A stretch of 45,803 nt of DNA, taken from positions 1-45,803 of the forward strand of contig MLAK01000911.1 in the NCBI GenBank assembly GCA_001839685.1, in the 5' to 3' direction. The stretch comes from Tritrichomonas foetus. Taxonomy: Eukaryota > Parabasalia > Tritrichomonadida > Tritrichomonadidae. The translations under genes were made by a program, and so were the position numbers. The notes beneath the pieces were generated by a model. It saw nothing but the letters and a program-made list of their open reading frames with translations, was not told the origin of the DNA and did not search any database. Shown here piece by piece: positions 1 through 10,200 of the stretch. The number at the start of each line of letters is the position of its first letter. Within the stretch, counting starts at the first letter, position 1.

Positions 1-77
1 TATCTCTCTATCGTGAACTAGTGATTTCAAAAAAGTTTATTATTTTCAGTAGGTACCAAAACCACTTACTATTATTA

Positions 78-2945
78 CTAACTTTTATTCATCTCAGTAT
101 TGGCCATTGATGAAGATGAATTTTCAGCTTCTTTTTTAAGGACTCTTAAATTTTCAGTTAATGCAGAAACTGCATTTTTTGGTAGAGCTGTTAAACAACG
201 ATAAACTTGCTCTTTATTTTGGTTTATCCATACTAGTTGTATCACCAGAATTCCAAGATAAAAAACAATAATAACAGCAACGGCAATATATTTGATAAGA
301 TTGATTGTTCTTTTAATTGAATCATCATGTTCATTAATATATTCAAGGAAATAGGTTGATGCGTTATCAAGAAGATGAGTAAGTGGAACAACGTTCATTA
401 TAATGTTAAGAACAACTGATGAATTGACAATTGAATTATCAAATGTTTCATTTGGATCAATTAAAATTGATTGTTGCTGAATGTAATCAGCAACAGCAGA
501 TTGAACAGTAATTGTTTTAATTGATGGTTTCAGACCTTGATAATATTCATAATCAATAGATGGTTCGAAAATGACAGATTGTGCTAATTTTACCCAGGAG
601 TTTTCAACTCTTAAAGTTCGGAATTTTTCAACATCTTGCATTTTAGATGTGATTGCAGCTGTTACATAAATTAATTGATCAATAGTTTTCCATGATGATC
701 CAACACTTGCAGGCAAACTAGATGTTGTTTGCTTTGGTTCTTGAAATAAACCAAGACCTTCATAAATTCTTTCTTCCGAAAATCCATTAATCTGAAAAAC
801 CAAAGTCCTTAACATTGCTAAATTTGCTAAATGATCAAGTGGCTCGGATAAACTTTCAGTGAATATTGGTGTATAGACTAATAAAGCAACAACTGGTGCA
901 CAGAATAAGATAATAAACAAAACAAGACGTAAAATTAAAGTATAACGAGTAGATGGAATCACTAAAGACCCAATTCTATTCAAAAGTACAAGAGATTCAT
1001 CAGATTCAGCATTGCCTTCTTCATCAGGGTCAATATCAAGTTGTGAAGCTGTTTGACTTTCAGAAGGGTTTACCATATTTTCTCTATTTGCCAAAGAAAC
1101 CTTATCTGGTAAATCATGAAAGGTTGCCATGCCAAATTCATGTGCTTGATCTTTACTTACTGTGATTCCTCTTTGCAGATAACGAGTTTTTTCAACCATT
1201 TCCAAATATCCTGCTTGGTCTGCTTTTAATTCTCGACAAAAACGTGCGTATTGACGAGTAACAAACCTATTATTTGGAAACTGTCGAAATATATGAAGTA
1301 ATTCAGCATCACTTTGTTCAATATCATGAATTGCACGTTTAGTGGCACTTTCCATATCACTGATATTTCCTTGAATGGCTAAATCCCAAACATGTCTTAA
1401 TTTATGTTTTGTTGAAGTTAAATGCTTTGAAACATGGTTCAGTTTTAATTTAAGATCAGGACTTAAATTTGGTTCTCTTTGTCTAGCAATGCTTAATGAC
1501 TGTTCTTTTACAGTTTTAGCAGCAGATCCTTTAACTTTATTAGCAATGATTTTACGAAATATCCATGCAAGTGTTTGTGTTTCTTCTGGATAAATTGATA
1601 CAAATTTGGCATAAATAAACCAAGCCATCTGATTTTGTGGCCATTTGTCAACGCCGTATCTTAATAAAGTCCAACTTATACAAGCAGGATGTGATGCAGC
1701 AAATCCAGCAACAGCAACATTTACTAAATGATTAGGACTTTTTATTTTGGAGAAGCTTTCTTCATTATCTATTATTGCATCAAGAAGAATTAATCTTCTT
1801 GTTCGAATCCAATTCGTTATCATTAAACAACCAATGAATGCAACAGCCCATACAATACCAAAACATATCAAAAATATAAAAGTTGCTTGTTTATCAGTAA
1901 TCAATAGAATAATTATAATTAAACATGATAAAAACCCTGTTATACATGTTGATAAAAATGCTGCGGATAAATAAGGGGAAATAATCCCACCATGATAATG
2001 AGCAATAAAGATTGATAAACCATAAACAACTACAGAAAGGGCCAATAAAACTGCTCTGGCAATTTCTGTTCCATGTTCTCCTAGAGCAATTAAAATAGTG
2101 ACAACAAGTTGTGAAAGCAACATTAAATTTTGAGGTGGAGATGTTGCGCTTTGTAATGAATTTGGTCTGAATATTAAACTTTGTGAAGAAATAGTCAAAT
2201 ATATCCAAAAATAGAACACTGATACAACAATCGATATAATTAGGACAATAATGATTTCAACAAGGCTGTAAGCAGTTTCAACATTGAAGATTAATTGACC
2301 AATCATTCCAAAACCTATTTCAAAAGCAATTGGATGCAAAACAAAACCAAAAGATGCAAAATAAAAAGAAATAATTGGTGGAAGAATTGATGGAAGACTT
2401 GCATTTTTCTGAAAATATTTTGCAGATACAAAAAGTAAAATTAAGACTACTCCAACAATGGCAATATATGCAATTAAATAATAAAAACCAGTCGTAAGTC
2501 GATAATCAGTTGGAAATAAATGAAATAAAATTGATAAATATGATACGACTTGATAGGAATAATCATCACGCGACCATAAATGAACATAACCTGAACACAA
2601 TGATGGCCCACCAAACTGCAGCAATCTGAAAAAGACAATAACTAAATGAACAGATTGAAATGAAGGTGCTACTGAATAAACATAATTCATTAATTGTGCG
2701 AGCATATTATGAATTTGTTTATAGAAAGATTGTTCAATTAGACCACCATATTTTTGTCCATTTCCTGAGTTAAAAGATTGAGATGTTGATTGATAAAATG
2801 TAGAGGAAGTTGTTTCTGTTGCTGCCATGAATATCAAATACCTTGATCTTTTTTTATTAACAGTTTTTATATCTTGTTTTGAATCAAAGTTATAAAACAT
2901 TTCAAAATATATTGAATGTATTTGAAAAAACCACAAATAATTCAT
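78..2945 (-). CDS. TmcB/TmcC-type TPR multi-transmembrane protein, cyclase-like N-half without cyclase domain
   Basis: A 955-residue membrane protein. The N-terminal half has many hydrophobic segments (about residues 90-400). A soluble helical region follows (about 400-650) containing RQYARFCRELKADQAGYLEM near residue 575, which resembles the TmcB/TmcC TPR-like repeats of trichomonad membrane adenylyl/guanylyl cyclases. Then come a membrane segment near 685-705, an extracellular-looking stretch and a last membrane segment near 890-910. In family members I know, a short linker, a PAS-like region and a cyclase domain follow; here the protein stops about 45 residues after the last membrane segment. 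The first ATG (2945) is 12 bases downstream of a TCACTA initiator. A second in-frame ATG at 2828 (MAATETTSS) would drop 39 residues. Role: inferred membrane sensor or scaffold; no catalytic domain seen. Confidence 0.75.
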   Translation of the reverse strand: MNYLWFFQIHSIYFEMFYNFDSKQDIKTVNKKRSRYLIFMAATETTSSTFYQSTSQSFNSGNGQKYGGLIEQSFYKQIHNMLAQLMNYVYSVAPSFQSVHLVIVFFRLLQFGGPSLCSGYVHLWSRDDYSYQVVSYLSILFHLFPTDYRLTTGFYYLIAYIAIVGVVLILLFVSAKYFQKNASLPSILPPIISFYFASFGFVLHPIAFEIGFGMIGQLIFNVETAYSLVEIIIVLIISIVVSVFYFWIYLTISSQSLIFRPNSLQSATSPPQNLMLLSQLVVTILIALGEHGTEIARAVLLALSVVVYGLSIFIAHYHGGIISPYLSAAFLSTCITGFLSCLIIIILLITDKQATFIFLICFGIVWAVAFIGCLMITNWIRTRRLILLDAIIDNEESFSKIKSPNHLVNVAVAGFAASHPACISWTLLRYGVDKWPQNQMAWFIYAKFVSIYPEETQTLAWIFRKIIANKVKGSAAKTVKEQSLSIARQREPNLSPDLKLKLNHVSKHLTSTKHKLRHVWDLAIQGNISDMESATKRAIHDIEQSDAELLHIFRQFPNNRFVTRQYARFCRELKADQAGYLEMVEKTRYLQRGITVSKDQAHEFGMATFHDLPDKVSLANRENMVNPSESQTASQLDIDPDEEGNAESDESLVLLNRIGSLVIPSTRYTLILRLVLFIILFCAPVVALLVYTPIFTESLSEPLDHLANLAMLRTLVFQINGFSEERIYEGLGLFQEPKQTTSSLPASVGSSWKTIDQLIYVTAAITSKMQDVEKFRTLRVENSWVKLAQSVIFEPSIDYEYYQGLKPSIKTITVQSAVADYIQQQSILIDPNETFDNSIVNSSVVLNIIMNVVPLTHLLDNASTYFLEYINEHDDSIKRTINLIKYIAVAVIIVFYLGILVIQLVWINQNKEQVYRCLTALPKNAVSALTENLRVLKKEAENSSSSMANTEMNKS

Positions 2946-2953
2946 TTAAATTT

Positions 2954-2967
2954 TAGTGAAAAAAGGG
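2954..2967 (-). promoter_or_regulatory. Initiator (Inr) with CCTTTT element
   Basis: Read on the minus strand, CCCTTTTTTCACTA contains TCACTA, matching the trichomonad Inr TCA(C/T)(A/T), preceded by a CCTTTT run like the Inr-proximal element described for T. vaginalis. Transcription from the A would give a 12-base leader to the ATG at 2945. Confidence 0.5.
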
Positions 2968-4266
2968 ATAAAATTCTAAATTATTATCTTTTGAAAATTT
3001 GATGTGATTATTGTTTTCTTGTGATAAAAATTGTTATCAAAAATTATCTCGTTCAATATATTTTTTGGAGAATATTGTTTTATTTATTATTTTCATTTGC
3101 TATTTTCATTTTTACTTTGATATTAAAGATAACATAAGAATTTTCTTCAGAAATTTATTTTATTGAACGGTAAAAAATTTCTTTTATTTTATCTCTTCAT
3201 TTGATTTGGAGGTGCTTAATATTCGGAGAAAATCATATATTTTTCTTAATAATGACAAAAAAATTAGAAGAACATGATTTGAATGCTTTTTATGTGAGAC
3301 GACAAAAATAAGAAAACCAGAATTTGAAATCCAGTTTCTGGAAATATCAATATTTATTTCATAACTTACAAAATTCTGGGCGAATACATCTTATTCATTA
3401 TCGATAATAGAATCATATCGCCAAAATTGAAAGCATTATTGAATAAAAGATATAAATTTCGGAACTCATTCAATAAAACTCGAAACAGGCGTAGAATAAG
3501 TTTGAACTTCACCAGAATTTGATAATTCAATGCTTATTAAAACAAAGAAAGTCGCATGATTTTATCGAAAAGCAGAAAGGAATTTTGGATTTCGATTTTC
3601 TTGTGTAATAAACAGTAAAATAACAACAACAATATACCTAATTGAATCAAATAATTTACTTCTTAAAATAATGTATAGACATCACTCACATTGATCAGAC
3701 TTACATAAATTATGATAAATTCAAAATGAAAGACAGGATTATTGATTCTTGACTACATGATTACTTATATAATTGATAATAATAAATCAATGATTATTCC
3801 ATCAACATTTCCATTTCCTTGATAATATCAATGAGGTATATATTATCTCCACAAAACTAAGATGTGAAAATGAATTAACCTATGATAATAATAAACATAC
3901 GAGATTTAGCACATGATTCATATGGAAAAAATGAGTTACAAAAATTTTCTTCATGATTGTATGAATAACAATATTAATTTATGAATTACAATGCACTGAA
4001 TCTATAATAATTTTCTATTTATATATAACGACTCTTTAAATGATGTTTATGAAAAGAACGTTGGAAATTTGACTTTTCATGAATCAGTAGGTTATTTGGA
4101 CAAATACCAGTAGAAAAAGTTTCTTCAGATAGAATTGTGTTGAGATTATTTATGATGATAACATTTTCAATCATGATTACATTTTCAATGTTATCCAAAT
4201 TTACCGTTCAAAAAATTCATAAAGTACATTCAAATTCTTTAACCATCGAATTGAGTTTATTTATGA
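2968..4266. other. Divergent intergenic region
   Basis: About 1.3 kb between two genes reading away from each other, so it must hold both promoters. No ORF of convincing composition, no RNA gene and no long repeat seen. TTGAACGGTAAA (about 3162-3173) and its reverse complement TTTACCGTTCAA (about 4199-4210) flank the region and contain a Myb-type AACGG core. TCATA at 4217-4221 is a possible Inr for the right-hand gene, with a 48-base leader. An ATG at 4263, out of frame with the main start at 4267, would make a 5-codon upstream frame. Confidence 0.4.
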
Positions 4267-7200
4267 ATGACTTTTCTTGATTCCGAACCAACAGAAAAAC
4301 TTCTTGAAACTATTCGCATGATAAACGATTTAAATCACAATAGCGGTTCAAACAAAACTTACGAGTCAAATTTAGCTAATTCGCACATTCCAAATATTAC
4401 CAGCCAGATTTTTTCGAATCTTACAGCAATTTCCGGAAATTCCGCTTCTTTTCTCAAGTGCTGCAATTATTTAGCAAATTATCTTCATTTCGACTCACTT
4501 TTTGTGGAGAAATTATTGATTGATAAAAAATATTCATTTCAAAATAAATTGGCTCTTCTCGCAAATTCTATTGCTTGGATTGGTTCCTCTAGTGAAGAAA
4601 TAAAAACAGATGATAACTTCTGTTTAGTGGTTAAAGCATTATTTAGTCAAATTTCTGATGCTGATAATAATGTCAACACAAATCATAATTTAAATAGTGC
4701 ATCTGCTAATACTGCCAATACTAATAATATTAATAATTATATAAAGTTTTGGATCTTTATGACAGTTGACTATTTTACACATATAATAAATGTTTCAATT
4801 TCACTTTCAACAATTTCGACAATTGCCAATTTGGCGTCTTCTATGACACCTGACAGTTTTGATTTCTCAATTTCCATTTTAATTTCTTTATTAAATTATT
4901 CACTTGATGCTTCAAAAAGTGATGAACAAGAAATTCTCATTCGTTCAATTAATAATTTTTTAATAATTTCCAAAAATGTTTCAATTCCAGAATCAACCTT
5001 CCTTGAAATTTTGAGTTTATGTGCTCCAAAAATAAATGAATTAAATTTTGATGCAATTTCTTTACTTTCAACAATTTCTGATATTTTCACGAATACTTAT
5101 ATCATGAATATTTTTTCAAGTTTATCTACTATTGCTCGTGATCGTTTGATTCATAACCACTGTGAAAAATTTGGAACTTTTGGTGATCAATTTTTTCATT
5201 CGACGTCGAACCTAAAATTTTTGACTATTTCAAATGGTGATGAAAATTTATTAAATGGGGATTTCTCTTTTGATACTTTTCATTCTTTCCCTCATAAATT
5301 ATTTCCTTTAACGAGTGATGATTTCGATCCACAAACGAAAATCACTGATTTGTTAAGTGAGGAACAATTTAAACTTTTTAATATTTTCCAATCTTTGCTT
5401 CATCGAAAATCTCAAGAAATTCCAGTTTCTTTCTTCTTATCATTTTCTGACATTATTGCCCAGAGTTTCTTTACGCCTTATTTTTTGGATTTATATGTCT
5501 TTTTATTGTCGATTTTAAATACTTTTCCAGAGTTTGATTTGCCTGTTCAAATTTTAGATATTATTGTAAATTCTCCAGTTTTTTCACCTTCCTTTTGCTT
5601 GTTTACTGATAATGATTCGTTCATAGCAATGAATGCATTAAGAAATTTAACTTTTCGCGTAATAATGGCAAATTGGCCTGACAAAATAATTGATATTTTA
5701 CAATTTAATAAAGAAGATCCTTATCTATTAACTGAGCATATTGCTCGAATTTTCTATGCAGTTTCTTATGAATCAACATCATATTTTATAGCTGATGAAA
5801 CAATTGTTGATATTTCCAATACTATGAGATATTTCATCAATGTAATTTCTTTGCATCAGTCTTCGCCAAATTCGAATTCACATGTAAACCCAATCAATTC
5901 TAGTTCAAAAAATGACAATTCTATTCCCTTTAGAGCTTTTTCAACACTTGCAATTGTTGTTTTACGATTGATGGAAGATTTCAATACTGCAAATATTGCA
6001 TTTTCTTCAAATGAATTTACTGATTCTTTCTTGTCTTTAGTGTTTTGTAAAAGCATTCGACCAACTGTCGGTAAAATATTTAGAATTTACCTTTCATCTT
6101 CAAAGTGTTTAACATCAACAATTGCTTTAAATAACATTGCTCAATACGTAACTGAATTTTTCACACATATTAAAGAAATATGTCTTTCAAAAGATTCTTT
6201 AACAAATGAAAATCCATTACCTAGTGAAATTCAAAGTTTTTCTAGTGAAATAGATGGAGAAAGTTCTGGTGACTTAAACATAAGCAGAGCTTATAATCAA
6301 GAAAACGAAGAAGTCTACTCACTTCAAAGCAAAATAAACGCGGCTATTGATTTCTTTTCAGCTTTTGAAGAAGCACTTAATCATAATATGGATGTTGTAT
6401 CACATTTTATCTCTACAGTCCCTGCGATCATTTCATTTTTTATTGCCTTTCCTTCACAAGAATCGATGAGGCTTGTTATTTCTTTTCTTTCAATATTTTC
6501 AATTAAAATTGATGATTCTAATTTATTATCGTTTGATGAAATCGTCCTATTAGGTAAACAAATTCGAGAAACTGAACCAGATGGAGTTACTGAGTCAACT
6601 TGTTCAAAGTTACTTACTTTAATGACAGGAAATAAATCTGCAAGTATTTCAAATGTTTCATTTATGATTAAGAATCCAGCTTTTGCTCATTTATTCTTAA
6701 ACGCTTCTTATAATAATTTAGCATTGGCTATACAAATATTTTTGAAACTTTGCGAATTTTCTATTTTCAATTGTATTCAATGTCAAAGAGGGAAACTTGA
6801 TATATTTCTGATTAAACTAATGAAAAATTTCCCAAATAAATTCAAGTTTTTAAATATTGAATATGAGCCAAATTTAACTGAAGATGAAATGAAAAATCTT
6901 GTTTTACCATTAATCATGAAAATATTTGAAAATCGATGCTGTCCTTCATCACTGGAAAATTTTTTCTCTTTAGCAGTTCCATCATTCAACAACACCAATA
7001 ATGATACATTTAATAACACATCTAATCAATTAAATAACCAAACGTTTGATTTTTGTTTCCCAGAGCTTGCTAATACAGTTATTGATAATGCGATAGCATT
7101 AACAACTTTTACACCGTCAAAGCCTCAAATTCAATATACTTTTCATCCACAATGCGAGAAAGTGACACAGACAACATCATTTTCAAGCCCAGATTTTACT

Positions 7201-10200
7201 TATGCTTTTTCTTTAATGATTGATCAACCAGCTTCTTTAAACAATTCACCATATGCAATAATTTTTCGTTTAGAAGATGATTACAAAATGCTTTCATTGT
7301 ATGTAAATGGACGATCTATTATTTGTGAAGTTAAAATGGAATCAGGTATATCATCAGCGCCGCTTTTCAGCGAAATTCCACCTTGCAAATTTATTTTCTA
7401 CTCATTAACAGTGAAGGATATAAATGATGCATTTAAAATAACTTTCACTATTGGAAAAGATCGAACATATTTATTTACAGTTAAAAATCCACATTTTGAT
7501 CTAAATAATTTAAAAGTCAGCATTGGTGGATTCAAAGAAAGCTACTTTATTTGTAGCAATAATACAAATTCAAATCAACAATCATCTTTCAATAATAGTG
7601 CACCTTCAAGTCAGCCAGGTTCATTGAATCAATCAAATCCTTTCATCACTGCTACCTCTTCATTTGAAGAAATCCCAAAAAGACATGATATTGATAATCA
7701 CATTTTCTGCTTTTTAGGAAATACATTCTTATTTGATAAAGAAATCACACCAAAAGAATATGTTCATCTATATGCAACTGGAAACAGCGACCTCGAAAAC
7801 AAAATTACAATGACTGTTACCAACCAATGTGGATATTTACAAAATTTCATTAGTGTGATTCAACGTTATCAATTGGGATCCGTATTATTACCTTTCTTTA
7901 AATATGCAGATAAAGCGCCTCTTCATTTTATTGAAAAGTTGGTTGATCTTTTCAATGCAATTAAACAAGATCAAGATTTTGAAATAATTCCATTATATCT
8001 TAAAAAATGTTCAAATTCAGTACTTACATACTCTTTATATATTCGATTTTTTACATTGTTTACAAATTGCACAACGGAAACTATCTTTCGTCATCTTTTA
8101 TTCAATTTTGATCTTTGGACACTTGCTCAACCTTCTCAGCTTTTGCGGATTGTGAAACATTGGGCTACAGTATTACTTCCTGCTTATCCAAAATTGTTTC
8201 GACAATGGCTATCATTCACTTCAATTATAATTAATATTAGAATCTATTTCTATTTTACTTTTGACGACAGCAAAATAATAAACAATGTTTCAAATAGAGA
8301 TCATGGGGAAGAAAATGAGAAATCAAATGAAAAAATTGAAATTGAACAATGTCGAGTTTACATGAATAAATTATTATATCAACACGCAAGTCAACAATTA
8401 AAACGAGACGATGTTTTATCTTTAGTTTCTCATTGTATAACATGCACAAATATAAAACAAAAATGTTCATTTCTTGATCTTCTTTGTGATATTTCTGGAT
8501 ATGCCAAAACAATTGAGAACATGGATGATATATCATTAAAATTACACCCATTATTCATCAATACAGATCCAACAATTTTTGTTCGCACAATGAAAGCTGT
8601 TTTACTACTTTCATCTCCTCAACAAATTGAATATATCATTGATTATACCAACAAAATTACTGTAACTCAAGAACTTTTCAACTTAGTAATGAATTACACC
8701 GACGAATTACCAGAAGTTTTAATTTTAGCATGCAAACTTGCTTTTAATTTACGATGTGAAAAATTGCTTTTGGAAAAAATGAGCTCAATTGTTATTAATC
8801 CAAAAAATTCCAGCAGAATTGCTTTAGTTAAATCATGGTATTTTTGGCCTTTGATGCTCTCGTCTGTTGCCGATAAAAGAGATGAAGCTGTAGTTATGTT
8901 TATTATTTCTAAAATCTTGGAAAGTAAATTTGAAACTTCGACAGCTGATAATATTTTCTGTTTCCTTGATTTAATCTCAATTAATTTGAATGTCCCTGTT
9001 TTTAATCTCAAAGTAAAACTTTTAAATCATTTATGCAACTTTGCCTTAGGAAAATATGAAATAATAACTGATATTATTAACATTTGTGGACGTTATTTGC
9101 TTTTTACATCAGATGTACAACCACATTCAGATGCTTTGCTTTCAATGTTTGAAAATTCGCCATTCTCAGGAGAAAATTCACAGAATAATTCCATCTGTTG
9201 TCAAACAAATAAAAAATTAGATATTTTTGATGAAAGAAGAATAAATAAAACACATTTAATATTTCACATTAATATTGAAAATGAGGCATCTCCTGCTTTT
9301 CACAGCTTGGTTGCACATGTAATCAAACTTTATAATATGCTTGAAGTTCCAGACATTACTTTGAAGAATTACGCATCAATTTTTATATATTTGAGTCAAA
9401 AAGATTTATTTGATGATACAATGAAATGGGAGAAAGGTCAATCATTTGATTTATCTATTCGCCCTTATGTACAAGTTCTAAATCTTTCATTTTCATCGTT
9501 TATCTTGAAAGTGACTAAAAGTTTGTCTTCCTACATTCAAAGTATTCAAAAATCAGCTGATAATCTTCTTGTTTTACATCCTAATATTGTAGATATTTCA
9601 ATGAATGATATTGAAGCCGCCCAATATGCGAAGACATTAGAAAATATTCGCCTAGAAAATAAATTACTGGAATTTGAAAGCCAGTTTATGAATAGTTCAT
9701 CAATTTGGAAGTCTAAAAAGAAAAATAGAATTACTTGCCAAACTCATGTTAATGATCAATCCTATAAAATGAAGTTTAGAAACTTCATTAATCATGATTT
9801 TCAGAGACCTTGTGTTGATTGTGTAAATTCAAATAAAAATCGATTAAAATGTCAAGAAATTTTTAAGCAATATCCTCAAAACTCTTATGCTTTTGAAGTG
9901 AAACAAATCAAATTCAGTTCTCAAATACATTCCATTTTCGTAATTTCACATTCAAACATTGCAATATATAATAATTATAATAATTATTTAATCCCGTTCA
10001 AAAAAGTTCGATATATTTTATTAAGAATGAATTCTATTTTAGAAATTATTGTGAATACCGGTAAATCGTATGTTTTAGACTTTGAAAAGTCAACTCGGCT
10101 AACCGATGCACTTAATATCTTAAAACAACAAGTATTTCCTCAAGGAACGATAGTTCAGCGTGTTCCAGCTGACCAATTTGTTCTTCAATTCTCATTCACT

